From: Plumapathes pennacea
Lineage: Eukaryota > Cnidaria > Anthozoa > Antipatharia > Myriopathidae
DNA length: 64,000 bases
Assembly (NCBI GenBank): GCA_964036295.1
Contig: OZ038467.1
Coordinates: 12,239,670-12,303,669 of the forward strand
Direction of reading: 5' to 3'
Positions within the stretch are counted from its first letter, which is position 1, and each line of letters opens with the position of its first letter. A program made the translations under genes and the position numbers. Under the pieces are notes generated by a model, which worked only from the letters and a program-made list of their open reading frames with translations, did no database searches and had not been told where the DNA came from. Below, piece after piece: positions 1 through 10,082 of the stretch.

Positions 1-112
1 GAATTTACCTGCCCGACCAAAAGTTTTGGTTGCCCCGGGCAAGCGGGCAACCGTTAATGTCGAGCGCTGGGATAGTGCTATCCACTCTTTGAACAACCAG
101 GCCCTGGTGGCT
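1..112. repeat. End of a terminal-inverted-repeat MITE (GATAGCGCTATCC family)
   Basis: The stretch at about 62-112 (GGATAGTGCTATCC followed by CTTTGAACAACCAGGCCCTGG) matches the right end of the element at 43694-43935. The left part of this copy lies outside the window or is too diverged to see. Only the terminus is recognisable, so the left limit is arbitrary. Confidence 0.5.
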
Positions 113-1751
113 AGCAAGGGTGGGGTGTGGGATCTTCTAGTACAATTGGCTTGAAAGCAACTGGCTTTGACTTAACAGCTAGGGCATTCCAAGTAGTATG
201 TCCTACAACCATGGTCAAAAGTCCTTGGGACACCCTGATAATATATAACTACCAACTGAAGGAGGAATGGTTGGGGCCCATCCCACAAAATAGGTCTGAC
301 TGAAGTGATATGAAAAATAGTCTCCCAACACTTTTGACTAGGGCTGTAGGGGTTTACATGAGGATACCAATGTCTACTGTTACAAATAGTGTACAGTAAG
401 AACAATTTATAGGTAATATATAAAATGAGCAAAGAGCATCAATGTTGTTTGAAGATGAGGGATTACTTTTTAGTTCTCAGTTTATTTTTTAATTTGCCCA
501 GCAATAACTAGGTTTCAGTCTCTCTTGGGACCAATCAGATGTAGAAACATCGTGAAATGGTCATTAAAATAAATGCAGGCAATATAATTTAAGAAATATA
601 TAGCGAGGCTATATTACACAGGAACATGTTATATATTTCTTTTATAAAATAATATTAGTCAATAAAAGACGTACCATGTCAGCATGTCATACACTCTTAC
701 ATAGTTATTTAAGCCATTCAGAATGCATGTAGTATCACAGTTATATAAAAAATCAGTAGAATCCCACTATTTCGAAGTCCCACAGGACATAAAAAAGTTT
801 GAATTAGCAGGGTTTTGAAGTAACTAAGCAAGTCAAACTAGTCAAGCAAAAAATAAAAAGTAAAAAATAAAAAATAGGAAAGAAAGAAAGCCTGACACTC
901 AGGTTAAAACCAAGTTCAAAGTAGCAGGGGTTGGCTGTATTATTTTTTGTCTATTGCAGCTGGTTGGTTGAGGGTTTTATTTTTGTAACGTTTTTGCAAG
1001 CTAAACACTTCACCAAAATATTACTTAAATATTATCTGTTTCATTTGTTTTTGAAATTAATATTTCTGCTGAGTTAATTATCAGACACCTGGACACCATC
1101 TTCCATTTTATAAAACTTTTGGACCATACCTTGTTAGCCTGTGAATACAGCCGCTCCTTCTTTCTTTCTGATTTCTTGTTAAATTCGTCTCGAGTGAACT
1201 GACCACGAAGACGATTTCTTCGTCAAATGCAAAGCGCCATGCATTCATGCTGCAGCGGAAGGGCGGAAATGAGTGACAGAAGCGGTGACACGTGATCGCG
1301 CTTTTGGTCCTCCGCGTGGGCTTGGGGCGAACTGTGTGAAACGGCGTCCCTCGTGGGACTTCAGCATGGATGGCCAAGGAAATTCCAACGGAAGGTTAGT
1401 TCCAGTGTATAGTTATTTCACACTCATCGGAGCCTAATTTTTCACGAGCGACGCCTGCATGACCACAAGAGTTCTTATTTCACAGTGAAAAAAGCAGAGG
1501 CACGGGCCCTCCCGCCCAAAAAGTATAAAGATCAAATTTTTCTTGTGATCCGATATCTTTCGTGCTTGTGCTGGCGGCGTCGCTTGTGGAAACCGTGCAG
1601 TTTAATCCTCTCCCAGTATTAGCTTACACCAGTTGGGAGCATCTTTCTACGTTTTAAGTTCCAAGTCTGTGGCATTGTTTATATATATATATATGTATAT
1701 GTATCTGCAAAAGCTATACTTCTAAAAAAATATATGTAGTGCACATACAAG
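113..1751. other. Non-coding stretch with repeat relics
   Basis: I see no supported gene here. Positions 597-755 are a diverged relative of the fold-back family at 50070-50376, including the AGAAATATATA and GGCTATATTACAC motifs. Positions 763-840 (CACTATTTCGAAGTCCCACA onward) match a relic at 45211-45340. A short open stretch from ATG at 1365 ends at a possible donor (GGAAG|GTTAGT, about 1396) and could be a first exon, but nothing downstream joins it. A TA-rich microsatellite lies at 1680-1700. Confidence 0.4.
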
Positions 1752-1831
1752 ATGGCGGAACAGCCAGTACCATGTACTGCCTGCAAGGCCAAATCATTGC
1801 CACATGCAAATACTCAAGAACTGAATGCAAC
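1752..1831 (+). other. Possible isolated coding exon with a CxxC motif
   Basis: An ATG at 1752 opens 26 codons, including PCTACKAK (one CxxC pair), and runs to a consensus-like donor (AACAG|GTTTGT). The context AAGATGGCGG resembles a start site. No following exon could be joined with confidence on the plus strand, so this may be a gene start, a transposon exon or chance. Confidence 0.2.
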
Positions 1832-2310
1832 AGGTTTGTTTAATAACTTGTACAAAGTTAACTACAAAGATTTTCGACTGCAACGAAAACACAAAAGTCA
1901 TCAAAGTCATGTAAAGTTGCACTAACAATACTAAAATGGTTCTTTGGATAGCAATTTGCAGTCTGTAAACTAACAAAAGAGAACATTGGAGCAAAGGGTG
2001 CATCAAGTTGCTAACATGCTATCAATATAATAACAAAATGTTTATGTTGCATTCTACTTGGATTGCTCATTTGTTTTATAGTCATTGTTAAACTCCACCG
2101 ACATGGCCATGATTTTAATCATGGCAAGAAAAGACAAAAGTTGTTGCCAATGTCATGTGAATGTTGCACTGCAGTGTTACCAAATAATGTTGAATGATCT
2201 TTTGGATAACAATTCAAGGTCTGTAAACTAACAAAATAGAACGCTGGAAAACAGTACATTAATATGACAATGAATATGACAGTGTTTATGTGCCATTCTA
2301 CTCTGATCAC
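1794..2310. repeat. Diverged direct duplication, about 250-bp unit
   Basis: Blocks at about 1855-1990 and 2110-2245 share, in the same order, an ACAAAAGT motif, a TCATGT(A/G)AA(A/G)(T)GTTGCACT motif, CTTTTGGATA(A/G)CAATT and GTCTGTAAACTAACAAAA(G/T)AGAAC. Both are followed by TTTATGTTGCATTCTACT-like sequence. This is an old tandem duplication. The short ORFs across it are not conserved between the two copies. Confidence 0.55.
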
Positions 2311-2775
2311 CTACTATAGACAAGGTCAGAAACTCGTATTGTTGAGCTTCATAGCTCAGCAAAATAAAATGATCCACATTCGTGTTCAATTGCCAAAGGT
2401 AATACGGTGGCAAACCCTGAATGCAGAGAGAAGTTGTATCTCCTGTGGAAAACAGCTGAGTTGCACATCACAGGATGGCAACGTCTATTTCTTGGCAAAC
2501 ACAGCACTACACAGCTTTCTGATATTCTGATAAACAGCTTCGCTCATAGTTGGTACCGATAGTGCGAAAAAAATCCACACAGTTTCACTTGTCTTGGCAA
2601 AAACACGAAAGATCCGATCCGTGATGCAGTGACAAAACACGACAGTGATGAAAGATCCGATCCGTGACGCAGTTGAAAATCGAATTCTTTTCACCCCTGA
2701 GCATGCGCTAGTTACCATACCATGAACGGTAGCATGCTCCATGCTTTTGAGGTTTATTTCTGTGTCACTTTGTCG

Positions 2776-2954
2776 AGGCAATCTGACATTCCTCAGACCG
2801 TACCAAGATGGCGCCCAAAACTCTGAAATCACATGGCATCCAACTGGAAATGACGCATACTACATGAGATCGAGGCAATAGTCACATTCCTAATGCCGTA
2901 CTAAGATGGCGCCCAAAACCCTGAAATTGCATGGCATCCAACCGGAAATGACGC
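2776..2954. repeat. 96-bp direct duplication carrying AAGATGGCGCCC
   Basis: Positions 2776-2857 and 2872-2954 are about 85% identical by eye. Each starts GAGGCAAT, contains CCGTAC(C/T)AAGATGGCGCCC, and ends CATGGCATCCAAC(T/C)GGAAATGACGC. The shared core resembles a YY1-type AAGATGGCGGC site but differs in the last bases. A smaller duplication (GAAAGATCCGATCCGTGA) lies just before it at about 2607-2671. Confidence 0.6.
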
Positions 2955-3497
2955 GATTAGACTGCGTTCTCCTTCGTCGAACGCAATAACATATATAGTT
3001 ATAGAAAATATCAAACTACTCTATAACGTTAATTTTGTTTGGTAATCAATTGCAAGTGTTTCTGAGGTATGGTCCTTTGGTTGCCATAAATATTGTTTTA
3101 AGCACTATTATAAAGCTAATGCTGTTCATCCCAACAAAACAAGTGTGTTACAAGAAAAAAAACCCAACAAGTGTTCTTCTGGGAAGGTGTTGGTAAGAGC
3201 AATGAATTGGCAATCAAAATGTTTCTTTCATGGCAAAACATATAAAGAATACACTTCACTGAAGTCTACAACTGTTATTTGATCACTCAAAACTGTATGC
3301 TAAATTCCTGCCAAAGAAGCTGTTTGTTCGACTCTGTTAATGTGCTCTAAGTTGCTTCATCGATGCAGATGTTCTCTTGATGCCATTGGAGTACAAGAGT
3401 GTAGTGGGTGGCAGTGCACCTGCTCAGGGCTGTTATGCAGATTTTAGTTTCTCATCTGTGCTTGTATACACGACGCTCCATGTGACGAAAGAGAATA
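2955..3497. other. AT-rich non-coding stretch
   Basis: No ORF with family resemblance, RNA gene or repeat structure was recognised between the duplicated block and the end of the SWIM-type ORF. Confidence 0.4.
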
Positions 3498-3980
3498 TCA
3501 CATGGGGGAGGTGGAGGTGGAGGTGGATCTGATACCGTCCCGTACGCACCCCTTGCATTCATAACAGGTTGTAGCCCTTGTGTCATGAATGAAAACAACA
3601 TTGCAGGGAGCACCTGCATCAGATTCACTTGAGGCTCTGATGTCAACACGATCCCCATATTGTGACACATCTTGAGGAGGTTTTGTTCTTCGTTTGCGGG
3701 TGTTTTTTCGCTCGTTGTCTTTCTTCCCTGCCCCAATGGGAATAGTTGCACCAATCATCATGTCAAGTGGCACTTGGTACGACTTTACATAGTCGGAAAG
3801 CATGCCAAGGTGGTGTGCTACTGCTAAAGTATGGGCACAAATTCTGCACTCGTTGTACTGTGGGCACTCCAGACAAGCTAGTTTCTTTCCCGCTATTTGG
3901 ACAGTATGGGGAAGTGGCTTGGATAAGAATATGATTATCCTCTGGCTGTTGTCGTTTGGGAATAAACCAATTCCATCCAA
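3498..3980 (-). pseudogene. SWIM zinc-finger C-terminal part of a transposase-like protein
   Basis: The open frame of about 160 residues carries a SWIM-type metal site: CLECPQYNECRICAHTLAVA supplies Cys, Cys and a CxH, with paired cysteines just upstream. A Lys/Arg-rich linker (KKDNERKNTRKRRTK) follows, then a second small cysteine cluster (CYECKGC) near the end, and a stop at 3498. In animals, SWIM fingers at this position are common in MULE-like and KDZ-like DNA transposases, usually downstream of the catalytic core. No upstream catalytic exon is adjacent; the piggyBac insertion begins only 400 bp upstream. A matching N-terminal part may be the broken ORF at 13.6-16.5 kb on the same strand, but that link is inference. 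A (GGTGGA)n-like stretch encodes the serine-threonine tail. Confidence 0.5.
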
Positions 3981-4384
3981 CTGGGCAATTTTGTTGGTGT
4001 TGTTCCAAGAACCTCTCAGAAATTTTGGTAGACCTGACCTGCAAAGCTGTCAATCACCATTTGTTGCTCTATGGGTTTGTCTTTGTTTTCCTCTCCAGCT
4101 TCTTCAGTGGCGGATGTTCCAAGTTTAGCAAATTGGGATTTTTGTAAATAATCAGGCCATTTTTATAAATAATCAGGCCATACATTCTTTTGACATAAGT
4201 GCAAATTGGCTAATTTCAGTTTGGTAGCCAAATTCAATATAAAGAGGGGAAGTGATCACTTATCATGCAAGAGATTCAAGTAAAGTTATAAAGTAAAGTA
4301 AAAAAAGTGAAGTGTCTTTATTTATACACAGTAAGTAATTCAACAGAGCTGGTGGGACCGTGTTTTAAACTCAATGTAAATCTG

Positions 4385-6120
4385 TTAACCCTTTCACTCC
4401 CATGAAACCTGACACCTGGATTGCCTCCCCTGCCCAACTTAAATGAACTCCAGATTTGTCTTGCTCTGCCCCAAGACCTGGTTCATTAGAATCCACGCGT
4501 TGATGATTGAGATGCCGAGCAAAAAGTAGAAGATGTACTTCCACCATTTTACGCTTCTTCTGTCCTGAACTGGGTAGTAAGATCGATTTTGATCACTGAG
4601 ATCAACACCACCCATAAACTTGCAATACCGAGTGATGTTTGGTGGCCGATTGATCAACACATCCTGCATCGTACCATCGGCAGCTTTTCTTCTTCTGGTG
4701 ACAATGTCTTCACCTTCGGCTTCGCACATGGAAGACAAAACTGTCACAGGTTTGTTTTTGGCTTTGTCTCTCCATAGAGACATGACCAAGTTTCCCGACT
4801 GGGCGAAGACAGAGTCGCCTTGACGCGCGAGCCGCACATTCTTCAGACAGGGCGGAAATCCCTTTCGGTTTGACCGAACAGTTCCACACGCTTGAATTTC
4901 CTTTCGCTCTAGTTCCATGAAAAGTTGAACACTAGAAAACCAATTGTCCATGAAAACATGAAAGTTCCTGCCTTCGAAGCCATCTAACAACTTCAAAACA
5001 ACATTGTCTGCCAAGTTTCTCTGAGGTGCGTTTCCTTCCCGTCCGACATAGATATCGAAATTGATCATGAAACCCGATCTCGCGTCACACAAACAGAAGA
5101 CTTTAATTCCTCTTTTCGTTGGCTTCATCGGCATATACTGGACAAATCCCAATCTTCCTTTGTACTTAATCATAGCTTCATCGATTGATGGTTCTCGTTT
5201 CACGGGAAAATACTGCTCGAAGCCGCAGCAGATGGATGGTTTCATCAGGTCGAGGAATGGCTGAACACGGTAGAGCTTGTAGGTACGGTTGTTTCGTGGA
5301 GGAATATTAGTGTTGTCATTGAGATGAAAGTATCGCAGAATAGCCAAGAATCTATTCCGTGGGAAGACTTTAGCAATCTCCGGCTGATACAGCACTGGCT
5401 CGTCTTCATTCCAGTAGCTTCGAAGCGACGGCAAACGAATGATCCCCATCAGAATCTGTACTCCGAGAAAAGCTTTGATCTCTTCCACTGTGACTTCTTT
5501 TGGCTCTCCGTTCTCATCGAACCAGTCAGGATCTTTGATTTGCTTGTTCGCATTCTCTTGCACGGCGTATAAATTAGTTTGTTCAACAATCAGTTCGAAG
5601 ACTTGAGGCATGAAAAAGACCTCGAAGAAACCCAAGGCAGATTGCTGTAGAGGTACATTTCTCGGGCCAACAAACGGCTGGAAAGGTGGTTCTTCCATAA
5701 CAGAAGCTTCACGGGTCCATTGTAGATCTTCGGCTTGAAGTATCTCCTCACCTTCATTCATTTCTTCATCAGAATCCGAGTCAAAACGAGCCGCGAGTTG
5801 TTCTATATCCTCGGCATTAAACCCTTCAAACTCCTCCTCTTCACTATCAGTCAGGCCAAAAATATCTTCAAACAAATCCATTTGCGAACGAAAATTTCGA
5901 TAACTAAACGAGCGATTATGATCTTGCACTGTTAAGAAACTCTACATGAAATTTCACGCTCTATCGAATGACGCTATCGGATTTTCCATATATGGCAAAC
6001 ATACTGTGTTTTGATTGGGTGAAACCAAGGCAACTCAAAAATACGGAAAAATCCGTACGTGGGCAGGACTGGTAATTAGCATAATACGGAAAATTCCGTA
6101 TCCGGGCGTGAAAGGGTTAA
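4385..6120 (-). mobile_element. piggyBac-family transposon with both ends and TTAA target duplications
   Basis: TTAA occurs at 4385-4388 and 6117-6120. Immediately inside are inverted termini: CCCTTTCACTCCC on the left and, read on the minus strand, CCCTTTCACGCCC on the right. TTAA targets and short inverted termini are the hallmark of piggyBac elements. The right subterminal region (6041-6100) holds palindromic motifs built on ACGGAAAATTCCGT, possible transposase binding sites. The element carries one ORF on the minus strand covering most of its length. The same terminal sequence recurs at several short elements across the window, which are therefore likely non-autonomous relatives. Confidence 0.88.
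4439..5929 (-). CDS. piggyBac transposase (DDE_Tnp_1_7, PGBD-like)
   Basis: The 496-residue ORF would catalyse cut-and-paste transposition into TTAA. It starts with an acidic N-terminus (DSEEEEFEGF, DSDSDEE), as PGBD proteins do. The core follows: FLGVQILMGI near residue 155, then the three catalytic-aspartate contexts PSIDEAMIKYKGR, HVFMDNWFSS and MGGVDLSDQNR, all intact. The frame has no internal stop. It ends soon after a hydrophobic helix (KYIFYFLLGISIINAWIL), with the stop only about 50 bp from the left terminus. The well-studied Trichoplusia ni piggyBac transposase is 594 residues and ends in a cysteine-rich zinc-binding domain that is absent here. The tail may have been lost by deletion, or this lineage may lack it. 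The intact core suggests recent insertion. Confidence 0.9.
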   Translation of the reverse strand: MQDHNRSFSYRNFRSQMDLFEDIFGLTDSEEEEFEGFNAEDIEQLAARFDSDSDEEMNEGEEILQAEDLQWTREASVMEEPPFQPFVGPRNVPLQQSALGFFEVFFMPQVFELIVEQTNLYAVQENANKQIKDPDWFDENGEPKEVTVEEIKAFLGVQILMGIIRLPSLRSYWNEDEPVLYQPEIAKVFPRNRFLAILRYFHLNDNTNIPPRNNRTYKLYRVQPFLDLMKPSICCGFEQYFPVKREPSIDEAMIKYKGRLGFVQYMPMKPTKRGIKVFCLCDARSGFMINFDIYVGREGNAPQRNLADNVVLKLLDGFEGRNFHVFMDNWFSSVQLFMELERKEIQACGTVRSNRKGFPPCLKNVRLARQGDSVFAQSGNLVMSLWRDKAKNKPVTVLSSMCEAEGEDIVTRRRKAADGTMQDVLINRPPNITRYCKFMGGVDLSDQNRSYYPVQDRRSVKWWKYIFYFLLGISIINAWILMNQVLGQSKTNLEFI

Positions 6121-6258
6121 AAATCCCAACTGGTCAAAGGCTAACCAGTTGGCTATTTACATAATGTGGCAAATTCAGTTAGTGCTCAGAGCGGAAGTTG
6201 AACCTAGGACCTCCGGATTTCAAGTCCGCCGCCCTAACCACTCGGCCACGCTGCCTCT
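6121..6258 (-). repeat. tRNA-derived SINE head
   Basis: Read on the minus strand from about 6258, the sequence has a box-A-like TGGCCGAGTGGTTAGGGC, an anticodon-arm-like GGACTTGAAATCC and a box-B-like GGTTCAACTTCC. This resembles a serine-type tRNA. The 3' acceptor strand needed to pair with the 5' end is missing and unrelated sequence follows, so this is a SINE promoter head or tRNA pseudogene, not a working tRNA. The piggyBac element inserted at its downstream edge. Confidence 0.65.
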
Positions 6259-8148
6259 AATTTATACAAATGAGAAGCTCAATTGAACCACAAAACTATT
6301 TATTTTGAGACATTCAATTCTATTCCTAAAAAATGTCGGATACATAAACTTAAATCACTCTGTGCAATATTCATAATAATATATTCAAGACAAGGACACT
6401 CTACTCGTCTGCAAAATGAAAACCTTCAAAAACAAAGTTCTCTTCCAATCCTGGGGGAGTGAAGTGTGCTGGGATACACATCACCACACATGAGGGCAGT
6501 ACTACTCTTACATCTTTGCCAAGCACTCCCCAGCACCACCTAATGAACTGCCTATTAGGCAATATGTCTGTACTGCTTGTGTTCAGGTCCTTCATAAGCA
6601 TCTTTGTACTGCTGTTTATACTGGTACCAGGCAGTTTGTAGCACCCACTTGTTGGTACATAAAGAAAAAAAAAACTGGATGCTGTGTTATACATGTGAGC
6701 GGCTGCTCACTGTCCCCCTCAGTTTGTGCAGTCAGCATCGTCTTGACAGGCTCAACCTCCTGGCAGCACACATTCTGCATTTGTGTCCATAATTTGACAG
6801 TTTTCACATTTGCACCTGGAATAAATTCTACAATCGGTACAATCCAGAAGTAGCATTATGCGCAACAAAGACATCTGAAGACATAATTCAAAACTTGGAT
6901 TTTCAAAATTGTTTTACATAAAGATTATGTAGAAAAATAATTTTGCTGCATAAAAGAATTGAATGTCTGACAATAAATTATGAATTTGTGGACGACACGA
7001 TGCTACTACCATGAGCCCTCCCCACTTGACCCCCACACAACATGATTTTGGATTCTAATTCATTAGGAAATGAATACCTGAATCCCTTTGCAGATGATGA
7101 GTCAGCATCTTGCCAGTTTACCTCTAGGATCATTTCTTCATCTTTCGCCTTAGCTGAAAGTACCTGGTCTAGGTGACCCTCTGCTGCCTTGCACTACCTT
7201 GCCATAACTCCTCATCACAAATGTTGTCTGCACCTCTCATTGACAGATGGCCATAATATAGGAGACCACCTTTTGTATAGTTCTTTATGATGAAAGTGCA
7301 GTTTTGACTGAAATGGCCTCTCATCAGCCAACAAGTATCACAAGTGATTACAGCATGTGACTCCCTACAACATCTAGTAAGAGATGCTTTATTTGACGCT
7401 TGGTATCATCACATCTCATCCAACACCTCTTTGTTGTAAGGGAATGCGAGATCATAGATCTCCAAGAACAGCTTCTCTGAGACAATTCCCAACCCTAGAC
7501 TCCAGGGCTTTATGATAATTTGCACAGCCATGGCCACCATCGAAAAATGCTAAGGATAAGGCTAAGGACACCAACTGGTGCCTGGATTCCAGGGCCAACT
7601 GGCTGCTTTTGTAGCAAATTTCTTCCTTCCAGCAGCCATTACACCAAAACATAAACTTCATGCCCCTCCAACCCCCCCCCCCCCCCCCTCCCCCTCCCCC
7701 TCTTTGTTTCAGCTGCATTTCAGAATTTTTAGAACTTTCAGTGGAAACAAAGCTAGTTCATTGCAAAGTAATGATGCCTTTTGGCATAATTTTTATTGCA
7801 TTCACTGTAATGTGTAAAATTCAACTCTGGACATTTCTGAAATTCAAATTTTGCCCCATTGTGTGCATTCATTGATGCCACTTGCGAAAACAATATTGCC
7901 AGAACAGATAAACATTGCATGTTTTGCAACCATTATGTGATTCTTGAGTGCTAGAAATTGGCCAGGCATTTGTTCTTTCATTGGCAGCTTTTTGCATGTT
8001 TTTGCCCTTCCATTTTCAGACATCTTCTTGAGGCAGTGGTCTACATTCGCCAAGACAGGCTGCATACATGGCCTAATTGCAGATGAGCAGGGAAGTTGTC
8101 GATTAGACATTTCTTAAGTGTTGATCATTGCAATATCAAAGACTTTAC
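6259..8148. other. Non-coding stretch with homopolymer C tract
   Basis: Only short, unconvincing frames are present. A C-rich tract lies at 7672-7700. The minus-strand frame at 7844-8110 could be a downstream exon of the fragment at 8149-8633, but the phase does not give a sensible continuation. Confidence 0.35.
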
Positions 8149-8633
8149 TTTGATTGCTTCTTTTGCCTCTGCCAGAAGGAAAAAATTATTTTTTTGTTCC
8201 CTGGCTAGCCTCAATATTTTGGGCTGCCAGTCTTTGAATTGGTCTGTCATGGTCTGGATAATGTTTTTCTCTTCCAGATCCCTGCCAAACTCCTTTTTCA
8301 GCTGTTAAATATAAATAACATGTTTGATCAAAGTTAACAGATACAGAATGGAATGTTATAATAATGGAATGTTATTGTGACCATAAACCCAACCTAAAAC
8401 TACTGTACATGATTGAATGCAATGTATAAGTATTGATGTCCTATGTGGTTTTCATGGTTCTGCAGTACACAGCAGGCGGCTATAGCTGTTGATATCTTAT
8501 AATTACCTCTGAAATTTGTCTCAGTGCTGGGTACTTTGACAGCAGCACTTTCAACACAACAGGTTCCATCACTATCTCCCTTCTCCTGTATGGGAACATG
8601 ATTTCCATCAGCTCCTTTAAAAAGCTTGCATTT
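8149..8633 (-). pseudogene. Two-exon fragment of a multicopy coiled-coil protein
   Basis: Minus-strand exon A (8507-8633, after an ACAAACAG acceptor, ending CAGAG|GTAATT) and exon B (8149-8301, after TTTAACAG, ending ATCAAA|GTAAAG) join in phase without stops. The peptide includes FLKELMEIMFPYRRREIV, then LLSKYPALRQISE, then LKKEFGRDLEEKNII. The pattern of a 'kyPaL' motif followed by an 'eFgR' helix resembles a C-terminal region seen in many uncharacterised multicopy fish and cnidarian proteins; that family assignment is from memory and weak. No convincing flanking exons were found. Confidence 0.35.
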
Positions 8634-8857
8634 CTGTTTGTGGATTTCTCCTCGTGAATGCGAAGCGAGTGAACAAGTTATTGTGAGTGGTGGGAAGTTT
8701 CACTCGCTCAATCGCTCATTCCATGGGTGTAAACTTCACCTGGATTTTACAGTTCAATTGATCGAAAGCTTTTTAACAATCTAGCGTTTCTCATTCACGA
8801 GTTGGCTCACAGGAGCCTTTGATTTGGGTATGGTGTAGTAGTACTGATGCTGATTGC

Positions 8858-9306
8858 TCAGATCAAACAATTTAGGTCTTGTGGAAATTTCTTGTGGCTC
8901 TTGTCTCTTCTTGGTCCACCACAGAGCTTCCTCCCTGATGTCAAGGAAAGAAACTGGAATGTTCTCTCACAAATTTCCTTCCTTAGTAAAGTGTCTCTTA
9001 CATTGTTGGCGAACTGGTCTCTGAGCGTCTTGTCCTGGTCCACTACAGCTTTAGGGTTCATCTTAAGTGCTCTGTCAAGTAGTTCCCTCAAACTATGCGA
9101 GAAGGCTCTTAGTGTTCTTTCTGCCTTCTCTCATAAAACAACTTTAATAGCTGGGAAGTGAGCGTTTTTTCCCAGAAAGCAGTGTGGAGGATCTCCATCA
9201 GGCACTTTGGTTCCTCTCTGTCGGCACTGGAGTAGATGCGTATTTCTTCTTTTGCTGGTTCCTCCAGGTGAGATTTGATGAAGTCTGCCTGCTTGCCTGT
9301 CAACAT
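8858..9306 (-). pseudogene. Retrotransposon gag (capsid-like) fragment
   Basis: Two overlapping minus-strand frames (9109-9306 and 8858-9091) read as one broken capsid-type sequence. The first has ILHTAFWEKTLTSQLLKLF and ERRQKE. The second has LRELLDRALKMNPKAV and LRDQFANNVRDTLLRKE. A helix containing 'LRDQF.ngvrd..LrrE' is typical of the gag capsid of Ty3/gypsy-related and PNMA-like proteins. A shift between the frames shows this is a decayed copy. No protease or reverse transcriptase accompanies it. The frame at about 9660-10082 (Lys-rich, QHLLQVGRKELTSLLKK) may be its N-terminal part. Confidence 0.5.
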
Positions 9307-9525
9307 GTTACGAGCCTTAAAAATTGCTATGATCTCGTTGGTGAAGTCTTCAACTGCTTTCTCTGAGTCTGTTTTCTTTCCCGAAAACTACTTCAGCCTT
9401 CTTTTTCTTGGGAGAAAAACTACTTTCTGTTTTAAAACTGATTAAAACGTGATTGAAACAACTAAGGTGTGGAGATTGACTAAGTGTGACACTGCATGAG
9501 TAATAAATCATGACTAAGATAATTA

Positions 9526-9529
9526 TAGA

Positions 9530-9583
<54 letters not shown>

Positions 9584-9652
9584 CATTACTATTATTCTTA
9601 TTCTTATTCTTCTTATTACTATTATTATTATTATCATCATTATTATTATTAT
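9526..9652. repeat. (ATT)n microsatellite
   Basis: Runs of ATT/TTA with a few interruptions (ATC, CTT) produce spurious poly-Ile and poly-Asn frames. Variation is expected here, and the run sits inside the decayed gag-like region. Confidence 0.9.
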
Positions 9653-10082
9653 GAACAATAATTATGAACAATAACATACAGAATTTAACTGCAACATCCA
9701 GAACCCTCCCAGGCATGATCTCTATGGTTGAGGAGTCCAGCTTTGAGGTACAAACCTGCATATTGCCTACATCCTCTGTGTTTCTGGCTCCCTTCTTTTT
9801 TCTCATGCTCACCAAGACTTTTATTGGGTTTTCTTCAGTTCTGCCATAACCCCTTTCATCTTGCCTTTGATAGTTTGTACTTTCACCTTCTTCCTCCATT
9901 CGGTGTTGGTAGGATTTTATAGCTGCTTCAGTCTGAATCAGGCCCATCAGTGCGTAAGTGCAGGGAATACCTTTTGAAGCATCTCTTGGTTTCTTCTTTA
10001 ATAGGCTTGTCAATTCCTTTCGACCCACTTGCAACAAGTGCTGTCCGATTCCTTCTGTCCCCCTCTTGGCTTTAAGGTGCAT

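Noticed and set aside
1108..1377. Minus-strand ORF of 89 residues near 1.1-1.4 kb
   Set aside because: No recognisable domain and it overlaps a possible plus-strand first exon; support is insufficient for either.
6190..6258. A serine-like tRNA gene
   Set aside because: Box A, anticodon-arm and box-B-like motifs are present, but the 3' acceptor strand is missing and unrelated sequence follows; a SINE head or pseudogene fits better.
9350..9660. Poly-Ile and poly-Asn reading frames
   Set aside because: They are translations of an (ATT)n microsatellite.
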